Shown here: one piece after another, positions 30,419 through 38,616 of the stretch | Layout: each line of letters starts with the position of its first letter | How positions within the stretch are numbered: the stretch's first letter is position 1 | Position numbers and translations under genes: made by a program | Assembly: GCA_001819815.1 (NCBI GenBank) | Contig: MHNO01000005.1 | Coordinates: forward strand, 1 to 46,255 | From: Candidatus Ryanbacteria bacterium RIFCSPHIGHO2_02_FULL_45_17b | Lineage (GTDB): Bacteria; Patescibacteriota; Minisyncoccia; Ryanbacterales; 2-02-FULL-48-12 | Length of the DNA stretch: 46,255 bases | Direction of reading: 5' to 3' | The notes under the pieces: model-generated | Databases searched by the model: none | What the model was told of the DNA's origin: nothing | What the model saw: only the letters and a program-made list of their open reading frames with translations

Positions 30419-30817
30419 TTACTGTACAAGTTGTATAGGCGGAATTGTAAGGGTGGAATCTACTAAATCAGGATTAATGGTATTAAGAATGAGCCATGAA
30501 GAAAGCGCCAACAGAAGACCTAACAGGGCGTTTGTTATGCGTGCTTTGGCGTCGCCCATCAAACTCGTGTTTCCGGCTGATCCCACATATTCCGCCCCTC
30601 CTATAACGAGCATTACGAGGGCAAGCACGGCAGCTGCGCTTAAGAGAAACCAAAATACCTCTTTGGCATATAAGGAAAAACCACCACTCATGGGGACTTC
30701 TTGGACTCCTCCCGGGAGAGGGGCTAGTAGTTTGTAGGTTGTATCAGCATATACATTGTAGTGTACACACAGCAACAAACTGCATAATCCTAGTATAATT
30801 ACTAATTTATTCCACAT
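30419..30817 (-). CDS. VirB2-like type IV secretion pilin
   Basis: The 132-residue protein has a signal peptide (1-24, ending VYADT), then two hydrophobic helices (about 52-74 and 92-112) with a short polar loop containing GGAEYVGSAGN. This is the layout of TrbC/VirB2 and of the T4SS pilin family common in CPR genomes. It would form the extracellular filament or channel lining. Its start overlaps the upstream gene by 11 bases. Confidence 0.75.
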   Translation of the reverse strand: MWNKLVIILGLCSLLLCVHYNVYADTTYKLLAPLPGGVQEVPMSGGFSLYAKEVFWFLLSAAAVLALVMLVIGGAEYVGSAGNTSLMGDAKARITNALLGLLLALSSWLILNTINPDLVDSTLTIPPIQLVQ

Positions 30818-31811
30818 GCATGCGAAATGATTTTTGTATGTGTTCCAGTATATTAAATGGATTTGTTACTTCAAGAGTGATACGTTGTTGTGCGCTGCTT
30901 CCCGCTTCTGAAACATAAGAAAGAATTTCCGGGTTTTGCGTGTCGGGAGCAATGTCAGTGCTATCTATGTTCCATTGGTACGTAAGAAATGATGCTTTAG
31001 CGCTTGCATAGTATGGCTCTGCCAGAATGCGTGTTTCCCCTCCCGACACAACTTTGTGCGTGTCTGCTATAATTTTATGATATGACGGACCACGCAAAGC
31101 GTGCAATTCATAAAAAAGGAGTTTTGGTTCTTGTACCGAAATATGAATGCGTTTTTCTTGCACAACACTACTATTTTCATTGTAGACACGTACCAACACT
31201 TGTGGAGGCACATTTCTGCTCTTTGTTATGGGCAATGAGAGAGTATTTTTCCCTCTGCCGGACATATTTTTTTGAAGTGTATTATCTATCCGCCACTCAT
31301 ATAATAAATTTTTTGGATCGTAATAACCGTTTCCTGTGGACAACAAAGGAAGAGCAACATAGGTAACAGTCGACCCGCGCACCGGAAGAGCTTTTCCGCG
31401 GTACCATACAGGCGTATGTGTGTTGGTATACCATAACACATCAAGATCTGACGGCCATATGGTAAGCGTTTTATCGTAATGCGTGGCGCTAGGAGGGTCT
31501 GCGGTTACGCGAATGGTGGTAGGTGTTCCAATGGATCCGGTGGTTATGATGGTCTCTGTAAGTCCTTTTCCACTTTTGATCTGTTTTCCGTTTACATACC
31601 ATGTAAGCGGAGTGGTGTCTATGTTAAAACTATATGTTTGCGCCGATACGCGGACTTGTTCGTGTGGTCCTGGATACGCGGGAGAAAGAGAAAGTAATAT
31701 GTCTGTACTTGAGTTTGCGTCATTAAGTTGGGCGTTTGCGTACATGCCGCAGAAAAAAACAAAACATAAAGAAAGCGCGCTTATTTTTTTTATGGATGCA
31801 ACAGAAATCAT
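30807..31811 (-). CDS. Secreted protein with Ig/PKD-like beta domains
   Basis: I chose ATG 31811, because it gives a clear signal peptide (MISVASIKKISALSLCFVFF, cut near MYANAQ). The longer frame to 31934 lies inside the preceding gene. The mature chain of about 310 residues is rich in beta strands, with repeats resembling Ig or PKD domains (PLTWYVNGKQIKSG, LLYEWRIDNTLQ, FLTYQWNIDSTD). It is probably an extracellular or cell-surface part of the secretion-like apparatus. No precise family is recognised. Confidence 0.65.
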   Translation of the reverse strand: MISVASIKKISALSLCFVFFCGMYANAQLNDANSSTDILLSLSPAYPGPHEQVRVSAQTYSFNIDTTPLTWYVNGKQIKSGKGLTETIITTGSIGTPTTIRVTADPPSATHYDKTLTIWPSDLDVLWYTNTHTPVWYRGKALPVRGSTVTYVALPLLSTGNGYYDPKNLLYEWRIDNTLQKNMSGRGKNTLSLPITKSRNVPPQVLVRVYNENSSVVQEKRIHISVQEPKLLFYELHALRGPSYHKIIADTHKVVSGGETRILAEPYYASAKASFLTYQWNIDSTDIAPDTQNPEILSYVSEAGSSAQQRITLEVTNPFNILEHIQKSFRMHVE

Positions 31812-31812
31812 A

Positions 31813-32337
31813 TTATTTTTTTTCTTCGTGTGGTAATACTTTTTTTGCATAGGCTTTAAAAAATAACCATAGAAAGAATCCGCTCCACGCCGGCAACCAG
31901 TTGATAATCGCGTTTCCAAACGCGGTACCGCCAAGAACTAAAAAGACGCGCATGCCAGTTGGACTTGTGGGTGTTATTTGTTCCATGATAAGCCACAGTC
32001 CAACTACTAAGAATATTATACCACTCATAACGGCTCCTACCACACTGCTCGCGCCCGCAAGAGGAATACCCACAATGGGAATGGCGGCGAGTGTCTGTCC
32101 AAAAAATTCAAACATGTCTATTGTTACCGCGGGAAACAGCCACAACCCTACCTCCACGGGGCTTATCGGAAATGGTTGCCGGGGTGGCTTTTTTGCTTTT
32201 GCGCCTTTTTTTTTCGAGGACTCTTTTTGTTCCGTGTTTCCGGCATCATTCATTTGACCATCTGCGCTTGCGCGCTGTTCTTGCTGACGCTGGCGCAAGA
32301 GTTCCGCTTGATATTGTTGTTCTGTGAGAGTAGCCAT
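31813..32337 (-). CDS. Polytopic membrane protein of the secretion operon
   Basis: The first 60 residues are hydrophilic and rich in Gln, Glu and Lys (QQYQAELLRQRQQEQR), then come three to four hydrophobic helices (about 66-88, 94-116, 128-150 and 152-164). Such small polytopic proteins commonly follow virB4 in CPR secretion loci. I cannot assign it to a named VirB family. It begins six bases after virB4. Confidence 0.6.
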   Translation of the reverse strand: MATLTEQQYQAELLRQRQQEQRASADGQMNDAGNTEQKESSKKKGAKAKKPPRQPFPISPVEVGLWLFPAVTIDMFEFFGQTLAAIPIVGIPLAGASSVVGAVMSGIIFLVVGLWLIMEQITPTSPTGMRVFLVLGGTAFGNAIINWLPAWSGFFLWLFFKAYAKKVLPHEEKK

Positions 32338-32343
32338 GTATCT

Positions 32344-34158
32344 TTATGCAATTTCTTCTTTTGCTTTCCTAATTGCCAATAACTGCTGGGGGTCGGAAGT
32401 GATGATTTGATCTTCGGTGTAGGATGCGATTATTTTAACGGCCACATGTTTTAACCCCGCGAAAAATATTCCTTCTCCTATATCAGACTCCAAAAGCATA
32501 AATTTTTCTTCGTCAGTGAGATTGAATACTTCCTTCATCATATCAATAGTTGCCGGCGATTGCTTCAAGAGAATTTGGATAGATGAATTGGTTATAAGGG
32601 GTTTTCCATAGGGGGAACCCATAAAGTCTCCGATATCTTGGGTAATGGTGGTAACGCCTAAAAAATATTTGCGCGCGCGTTTTACAATACCGAATAAAAA
32701 CGAAGCGCCGTCTTCGTGTTTCATCATCCACCACGCCTCATCAACTATCAGAATCCGTTTTTTTAATTCCGAACGCACCACATTCCAAATATAATGCGTA
32801 ACAATGTACATGCCGATGGGGCGCAGCTCGTCTTCCATATCCCGTAGAGAAAATACCACCATATTTTTGTCTATATTGATGTTGGTGGGTTGATTTAAGA
32901 ATCCGGATGATGTTCCTTCAACATACTTGTATAACCGTGTCGCGATGGTGTCGCCGCCGCGTATATTGGAAAGCACCAAATGTAAATCTGACAGGAGGGG
33001 GGGCGAAACGCGCGACAAGTCCGCATCGGGTGTGATGTCTTTTGCCGCGTATGTTTCGGTCAGCGCCCGGTCCATAATGGCATCTTCCTCCGGTGTGAGC
33101 CCTCCCAGCATGATGCGAAAAAGTCCGATTAGGTTTATGATATTTGACCGAAGCACATCCGCGGTTGACTCATCTTCACGGGGAATAGGGAGATCAAATG
33201 GGTTTAGGTGGTGAGGTGAATTGACAGAAATATTAAAGTGCCGCCCGCCAACCGTTTCCGCCAGATATTCATATTCATGTTCCGGATCAATCACGATTAC
33301 ATCGGCATCAAACATTAAGGAGCGCAAAATTTCCAGCTTTGTAAGATATGATTTTCCGCCCCCCGCCTTTCCAAAAATAACCGTGTTGTAGTTTTCAAAG
33401 GTGAAACGGTCGAAGAGGATTAAGCTGTTATTATGGCGGTTTATGCCATACAGAATGCCTCGGTTTGACGTAAGGTCAAACGAAACAAAAGGGAATACGC
33501 TCGAAAGAGGCGAAGAGTTCATATAGGTGTGCACTTCTAACCTATCAAGAAGCAGAGGGAGTGTGCTCGTAAACCCTTCCTGTTGTTGAAAGAGCGCCGG
33601 TTTTGCGTAGATAAGCTTTGCTTCCAAAATGGATCGGATTTCGGATTCAGTTTCAGTAAGTTCTTTTTCGGAGTCGGCATATATGGTTATGTAGAGACCG
33701 ACGCTGAATAATTTTTCCGTTGCCTGCTGGAGCTTGTCACGGAGCGTTTCCAGGTCTTGGTAAGCGGTATCGAGCATGGGATCGCGCACAAATCCTTTTT
33801 CTTCGCGAACGGAAACTTGTGATTGCACTTCAGCCACTTTTTTACGAAGATCCCGCAGAATAATCGATGTATCAACGGGATGTACATATATTGCTATGTC
33901 AAACACTTTATCAAGATTGATTATGGGTGAAAACCAGCTTGTGGCGAGAAACCGCGGATATGCGTATACGTAAAGCGTACGGGTGAATTTTTCACCTAGT
34001 TGAAAGCTCGACGGGTTTATTTTAAGCGCGGCGGGGGCGATAGCGTCTTCCAATTTCAAAAGGCCGCTCGCGTAAATATCTTGCGGAAAAACCGGCAAGA
34101 TATTCTCTGCTCCCTCCCCTGCTTGTTTTTTGCCGAATATGTTTGAAAATAGAGACAT
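32344..34158 (-). CDS. VirB4-type secretion ATPase
   Basis: This ATPase powers assembly or substrate transfer in type IV secretion. An N-terminal CagE/TrbE/VirB-like region (about 30-230) precedes the ATPase core, with Walker A FGKAGGGKSYLTK (about 259-271), DPEHEYEYL, and Walker B ILIVDEAWWMM (about 466-476), followed by ITQDIGDFM and ITNSSIQILLKQ. The 604-residue length is shorter than VirB4 of proteobacteria (about 800), the missing N-terminal part being carried by the separate TraC-like gene upstream. Confidence 0.9.
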   Translation of the reverse strand: MSLFSNIFGKKQAGEGAENILPVFPQDIYASGLLKLEDAIAPAALKINPSSFQLGEKFTRTLYVYAYPRFLATSWFSPIINLDKVFDIAIYVHPVDTSIILRDLRKKVAEVQSQVSVREEKGFVRDPMLDTAYQDLETLRDKLQQATEKLFSVGLYITIYADSEKELTETESEIRSILEAKLIYAKPALFQQQEGFTSTLPLLLDRLEVHTYMNSSPLSSVFPFVSFDLTSNRGILYGINRHNNSLILFDRFTFENYNTVIFGKAGGGKSYLTKLEILRSLMFDADVIVIDPEHEYEYLAETVGGRHFNISVNSPHHLNPFDLPIPREDESTADVLRSNIINLIGLFRIMLGGLTPEEDAIMDRALTETYAAKDITPDADLSRVSPPLLSDLHLVLSNIRGGDTIATRLYKYVEGTSSGFLNQPTNINIDKNMVVFSLRDMEDELRPIGMYIVTHYIWNVVRSELKKRILIVDEAWWMMKHEDGASFLFGIVKRARKYFLGVTTITQDIGDFMGSPYGKPLITNSSIQILLKQSPATIDMMKEVFNLTDEEKFMLLESDIGEGIFFAGLKHVAVKIIASYTEDQIITSDPQQLLAIRKAKEEIA

Positions 34159-34169
34159 AAGATTAAGAA

Positions 34170-34246
34170 ATGAAAGATTTGCAATATAACGTCTTGTGCT
34201 GACCCCATTTACGTCATCGCAAGACGTTATATTGCAAATCTTTCAT
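34170..34246. repeat. Hairpin repeat, long form, between virB4 and the TraC-like gene
   Basis: A perfect 27-bp inverted repeat (34170-34196 with 34220-34246) encloses a 23-base loop holding GACCCCATTTACG and GTCATCG. It fills almost the entire gap between the two genes. The arm core ATAACGTCTTG and the loop are shared with the copies at 15933 and 34940, and GTCATCGCAAGACG with the short copies at 42279-43910. It may attenuate transcription or stabilise mRNA ends. Confidence 0.9.
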
Positions 34247-34247
34247 A

Positions 34248-34925
34248 CTACATAGCCACTTCCGGCATCTTCCCCTTTTCTAATTCGCCCGGATTGTACA
34301 GCCCATAAAATAATTCTATCAATTCTTCGGTGTTCAACGGAACAAGCCGCACACTGATTCGCGCGAGACCCTGCCGCGCCACTTCCACGCGTTGGTATAA
34401 TTGCGTTTTATACTCTTCAAACAGCGCTTGGTGAACGCCATGCTCTTCAATTTCCTTCATTTCTTTTTTTCGGCGGCCGGACATATCCGGCAGAAACGAA
34501 AGTATGCCCCGACGCATGGTTTCTTTCTCCAAAACGCGTACAGGCGTAAAAGGCACCACCACATAGAAACTGTGTGTCATGATATTCGCGCTTTCCACAA
34601 ACGATTTTATGAACTCAATATATTCGGAAGTTTGAATTTTCATAAGTTCGTTATACTCGCGCCGAAGGCGATCGCGCAGTGTTTCGAGATAGGGCTCAAT
34701 GTTGAGTTGGCGCGATTGCACAAATGTCTCCACGGAAAAGTCCAATGAATTAAGATAGTTTTGATACTGAAAAATAATTGCGTCCTGCTCTTCTTGCGAC
34801 TTCAAAGCAAAGTTCAAGGAAGATGCGATCATGATAACGCGTAAAGACCCGTCTTTTAGCACCAAAACGCCGTCACGGATTTCTTTTATTTCTACTAATT
34901 GTTGCGCGGGTAGTGGTTTTGCCAT
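34248..34925 (-). CDS. TraC/VirB4 N-terminal-domain-like secretion protein
   Basis: The 225-residue protein resembles the N-terminal domain of TraC/VirB4: a beta-rich start (LVEIKEIRDGVLVLKDGSLR, MIASSLNFALKSQEEQ), a central helical part and a middle strand FYVVVPFTPV. It lacks any ATP-binding motif. In CPR and Gram-positive secretion loci this domain is often a separate gene next to PrgI and VirB4, as here. It probably partners VirB4 at the membrane. Confidence 0.75.
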   Translation of the reverse strand: MAKPLPAQQLVEIKEIRDGVLVLKDGSLRVIMIASSLNFALKSQEEQDAIIFQYQNYLNSLDFSVETFVQSRQLNIEPYLETLRDRLRREYNELMKIQTSEYIEFIKSFVESANIMTHSFYVVVPFTPVRVLEKETMRRGILSFLPDMSGRRKKEMKEIEEHGVHQALFEEYKTQLYQRVEVARQGLARISVRLVPLNTEELIELFYGLYNPGELEKGKMPEVAM

Positions 34926-34939
34926 ATTTTTTGAAACTT

Positions 34940-34990
34940 ACATACCATCTTGTGATGACTCCATTTTGGTCATCGCAAGACGTTACATAT
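34940..34990. repeat. Hairpin repeat, long diverged form
   Basis: CATCTTGTGATGACTCCATT and GGTCATCGCAAGACG align with the 34170 copy; the stem is imperfect (GATGAC with GTCATC plus a weaker outer part). It contains the stop codon of the PrgI gene and lies in one of only two real gaps of the operon. Confidence 0.75.
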
Positions 34991-35426
34991 TGCGCTTTTG
35001 ACTTTTTTCTTCTTTATCTCGTATATTCTGCATAACATCCAATGACCAGGCAAGGTCGTTTAGTTTGCTTTTGGTTACTTTAGGCACAATAAGCCCCGTA
35101 CGTATAAGGGTATCACTTTGTTCTGTTTTTTGTTTTTCTGTGTTTGTTTTTTTCCACAAATAGATTCGCGGTTTGAATATGTATGTTACGGAATGAGAAA
35201 GAAGATCTATAAACGGCCGGCCGTTTACTTTCATGAACGCGAGCGCGGCTGAAAGCGCTATGATGGGGGCGGCTAAAAGGAGCGTGAAGAAATAGTTTTC
35301 CAAAAAAAACCAAATAAGAAACGTAAGCCCGCCGCCGCCCAACAGATAAAAAAACTGTTTGGTGGTGAGCGGTCCGAAAATCTTATCTTCTACCTCGATA
35401 AATTGTGGAACTTGAAATTGTTGCAT
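34983..35426 (-). CDS. PrgI family membrane protein (VirB3-like)
   Basis: The start QQFQVPQFIEVEDKIFGPLTTKQ is the PrgI hallmark, followed by two close transmembrane helices (about 27-45 and 48-67) and VNGRPFIDLLSHSVTYIFKPR. The C-terminal half is a charged cytoplasmic tail. PrgI-type proteins take the place of VirB3 next to VirB4 in Gram-positive and CPR systems. Its stop codon lies within a hairpin repeat. Confidence 0.88.
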   Translation of the reverse strand: MQQFQVPQFIEVEDKIFGPLTTKQFFYLLGGGGLTFLIWFFLENYFFTLLLAAPIIALSAALAFMKVNGRPFIDLLSHSVTYIFKPRIYLWKKTNTEKQKTEQSDTLIRTGLIVPKVTKSKLNDLAWSLDVMQNIRDKEEKSQKRNM

Positions 35427-35438
35427 TTTTTGTATCTG

Positions 35439-36323
35439 TTAGAGCAAGTCTTTGTCGGCATCTTTTGTTTCTGGCGCGGTGTTGTTCATGTTAAACCCTC
35501 TAAACGCGGACAACGCACTACGATTTGTGTGTGGTGGTGTTTGCGTGCCTAAGGGTGAAAACGGTGAATGTTCTTCAACTGGTTTCGGGGCCGGCATAGG
35601 CTGTATACGTGAAGCTTGAAACCCAAAACTTGAAACTTGTTCGTTTTTTGGTGAAGCTAAATTACTTATCGCACCTTGATCTTGCTGTTTTGTAGGTACG
35701 TATGCCTTTCCTTGTATATTGGGCAAATCTTCTCCTACTTGTTCGCGATAGGGGTCTGCTCCTTTATACCTCGCTTCTGGCGGGGCTGTTGGTTTTGGCG
35801 CCGGAGCAGGTTTTTTAACCATGCTTAATGGCTGAATTCCTTTTTCTTCTACCAGCGCCCGTTCAAGCTCTGCCTCTAGATCTTCCAGGGTGGTTGCGCG
35901 GGTCTGCAAAACACGTTCGGAGGCGAAACCTCCGATTGTTGTTGTAATCGGAGGTTTCGCCTCCGAACGTGTTTCATTGTTAGGGGTAGGTGTTACACCA
36001 AACATGGCTCGTAAATGTTCGCGCACAGGAGCAAAGATTTCACGGTTTATGTCATCTGCGATTTTACTTGCTGTTTGGCGATCCACAAGCAGGCGTTCGG
36101 CGAGATTTCCCACAAATTCGTTGGGGTGCGTAACGCCAAGCATCAACAAGCCGGTTTCATTCGTCATTTCGCCGACTTTGTCAATAAGTAATCCATGCTG
36201 TTTTCCGATATCAGCCATCTTCTCTGCGTTTGCATTGGAAAAGATAGCGTCTTTTAACTCCGGTGGCAGTTTGTCTAATTGGTCGAGAATATTATTTAAT
36301 TGTTGTTTGTTGTCGTAAATCAT
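35439..36323 (-). CDS. Hypothetical secretion-operon protein, Pro-rich, with in-frame palindrome
   Basis: I chose ATG 36323, which lies just past the end of the VirB6-like gene; the frame is open to 36401. The N-terminal 120 residues are helical and acidic (LDQLDKLPPELKDAIFSN, GLLIDKVGEMTNETG) and end in ASKIADDINREIFAPVREHL. The rest is a disordered linker rich in Pro, Ala and Lys. A perfect palindrome of 66 nt at 35909-35974 adds 22 codons at the border. No family is recognised; position suggests a cytoplasmic partner of the secretion machine. Confidence 0.65.
   Translation of the reverse strand: MIYDNKQQLNNILDQLDKLPPELKDAIFSNANAEKMADIGKQHGLLIDKVGEMTNETGLLMLGVTHPNEFVGNLAERLLVDRQTASKIADDINREIFAPVREHLRAMFGVTPTPNNETRSEAKPPITTTIGGFASERVLQTRATTLEDLEAELERALVEEKGIQPLSMVKKPAPAPKPTAPPEARYKGADPYREQVGEDLPNIQGKAYVPTKQQDQGAISNLASPKNEQVSSFGFQASRIQPMPAPKPVEEHSPFSPLGTQTPPHTNRSALSAFRGFNMNNTAPETKDADKDLL
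35909..35974. repeat. Perfect 29-bp inverted repeat inside a coding gene
   Basis: The arms 35909-35937 and 35946-35974 are perfectly complementary, with the eight-base spacer GTTGTTGT. Each arm itself contains the small hairpin TCGGAGG/CCTCCGA around CGAAA. The total of 66 nt is a multiple of three and leaves the frame open. Confidence 0.95.
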
Positions 36324-36333
36324 ACATTCAATA

Positions 36334-38601
36334 TTATGGTGTTCCACCAGGGGCTGGCGTTGCGCCGACATTAATATTTCCTCGTCTAGATCGGATACCA
36401 ACCATATTTGGATTTATAATAAGATTTATCCCTATGTTTGTTCTAATTTGATTTGCTAATTGTTTATTTTTATACGGACCGTTTTGATCCTCAATTTTAT
36501 CCGCTAATTCATTGGCGATATCCGATGCTGGTTGATTTATATTTACATTCAGTTCTCGTATGAGAGCATGTAACATTTGTTGTGATGCTGAAATTTGTTC
36601 GCGGTTGTTTGTAACATCATTGAAATTACGTGTATTAGCTGCAAAATATTGTCTGAAGAATTTGTTTTCTCCTATGGACTGTGCATCCATTTTACGCATT
36701 TGCGTATCACTCAATTCGCCGAGATAATCGTTGAGGCGTTGTTGATACCGTGTATCATTATCCGGAATACTGCTTAATTCTTTATTTCTGTACTCACCAT
36801 GCAGCATGCGCATAGCTTGATGTGCATTGCCTGTTGCATTTGCAACATCTCCTGCAAGTTTTGGATCAAAACTATTTACGCGATCAAAGAATTTTATTTG
36901 GTCTTCTTTTGGATCCATTGCTTGTACTACCTGTGCTTGCCTTTTTTCATTCATGGAATCAAAAGCCTCTACTTGTGCTCTTGCGCTAAGAGTTTTTAAC
37001 ATAGACGCTTGTTGTTTGGGGGAAAGGTTTGCAATGCGTTTTGCCTCATTTTTGGCAACACCTTGTTGTTGTTGAGAAATTGCGGCTGGAATGCGAAGCA
37101 TTTGTCGTGCCAAAGGAACATTAGCAAGTCGTTGGGCTGCTTTGCTCTCCAAAAACGCATTTGATGCAGTAGCAGCGCCTCGTTGTATAGGCTTTGTTGC
37201 TGATAAAGCTCCTTTCCCCGCATACCCGCGGGCCTTTTTTGCTATGCCCACACCAATACCAATGGCGGCTGCCGCTCCCACCGCGCCCATTTGTTTTGCC
37301 ACAACCAACGAACCCATGAGAAACGCCACGGTTGCAAAATAACTAAAGAGAATGCCCGTGTTGATAACATGATTTCCGCCGGAGAGTGTTTGCGACATTT
37401 GCGCGCCAAACGCGATGGCAAGATACATCATGAATGCCGATGCCGGAAAGAAAAATGACCATTGAAACAATTTGTGCCACCACTGGTTTGAGTAGGTGCG
37501 CGTTGAAGGGAGAACGCTTGCCAAAAACCCCAAGGGAGCAAGCACAAATATCATTATCAATGCCACACTGCGAATCAACAACATAACGCTCAACGCCACA
37601 AACACGAACATGAGCGTAAGTTGTAGTATAAGAATGGTCGCCTGCCAGAAAAATCGTATTACAGTGGCACTGGGTTCGTTTTGTTCAATGGGCGCTACTT
37701 TTACAACCCCTTCGTCGCTGGTAAATGGCTGGTTTAATTGTGTTTTGACCACTGTTTCAAAGCCTTGAGAGAGTGATTTATTCGGATCAATGGGAGTGTG
37801 CTTATCACTAGACAGCGTTTTTACATCGGTCATTTTTCCTAACTGAAGGACGGTTGCTATGTTTTGCGATACAGTTGGGTCTCCAATTTCACTGATAAAC
37901 GCAAGCGCGAGGATGTTAGACGCGTCTACCACCGTAAAGGCGATAACAAGGCTGAAATTAATTAAAAGCGCGATAATAATAAGTTTTGGCAGAAGTTGTT
38001 TTGCGCCGTACGATTCAAGCCGCAGAATGGTTGCAATGGCTATAATAAGAAGCGCAAAGATAAAAAATATATTCGCGATGTCGCGCGTGATAGTCCAGCC
38101 AATCGTAACCGCGTCAATGCCGCTTAATCCCGCGAGTGAAATAGCAATAGCGGCGTCAAAAAAATTCGCAAAGAGGGTAATGAGAAGTTTGAGCCCGAAA
38201 TTTATAAGCTCTAAAATCCAAATGAGTGGTAAGAGAGCTAAATCCCAACTAGGACCATTCGGAGTATATGTACCATCCTTATCAATTGTTCCAGCCTCAG
38301 GTATAAAGGTTTCGGCACACTTTGCAATAGCTGAAGCCAACAGGCAGTTCTGCCCAAGCCCATTGCATTCATTTTCACAATTTTCTTTAGTTGCCCATGG
38401 TTCTAATTTCTTGCCATCCTCATCGGTGTCTGTACAGGAATAGAATTGAGTTCCCATAGAATTTGTTTGGCACACGAATTGTGCGTTCGCATTCCCTGAA
38501 AACACAGGAGAAAACATTGCAATCATCACAACACAAAGCGCTATCGCGAAAAGGAGCGGTTTTGGGAGTAATGTTTTGTATATGATGTGCGGTTGAAACA
38601 T
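36334..38601 (-). CDS. VirB6/TrbL-like polytopic membrane channel protein
   Basis: A signal-like helix (about 15-40) is followed by a Cys-rich outer segment (CQTNSMG... CENECNG) and at least seven transmembrane helices between about 120 and 475 (for example WDLALLPLIWILELINFGLK, IANIFFIFALLIIAIATIL, ALIMIFVLAPLGFLASVLP). The C-terminal 280 residues are hydrophilic, helical and rich in Gln and Asn. This resembles VirB6/TrbL, which forms the inner-membrane pore. Its 755 residues resemble extended VirB6 proteins. It is in mid-operon between the secreted 486-residue protein and the Pro-rich protein. Confidence 0.78.
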   Translation of the reverse strand: MFQPHIIYKTLLPKPLLFAIALCVVMIAMFSPVFSGNANAQFVCQTNSMGTQFYSCTDTDEDGKKLEPWATKENCENECNGLGQNCLLASAIAKCAETFIPEAGTIDKDGTYTPNGPSWDLALLPLIWILELINFGLKLLITLFANFFDAAIAISLAGLSGIDAVTIGWTITRDIANIFFIFALLIIAIATILRLESYGAKQLLPKLIIIALLINFSLVIAFTVVDASNILALAFISEIGDPTVSQNIATVLQLGKMTDVKTLSSDKHTPIDPNKSLSQGFETVVKTQLNQPFTSDEGVVKVAPIEQNEPSATVIRFFWQATILILQLTLMFVFVALSVMLLIRSVALIMIFVLAPLGFLASVLPSTRTYSNQWWHKLFQWSFFFPASAFMMYLAIAFGAQMSQTLSGGNHVINTGILFSYFATVAFLMGSLVVAKQMGAVGAAAAIGIGVGIAKKARGYAGKGALSATKPIQRGAATASNAFLESKAAQRLANVPLARQMLRIPAAISQQQQGVAKNEAKRIANLSPKQQASMLKTLSARAQVEAFDSMNEKRQAQVVQAMDPKEDQIKFFDRVNSFDPKLAGDVANATGNAHQAMRMLHGEYRNKELSSIPDNDTRYQQRLNDYLGELSDTQMRKMDAQSIGENKFFRQYFAANTRNFNDVTNNREQISASQQMLHALIRELNVNINQPASDIANELADKIEDQNGPYKNKQLANQIRTNIGINLIINPNMVGIRSRRGNINVGATPAPGGTP

Positions 38602-38616
38602 TCTTAAATCTGTTTT

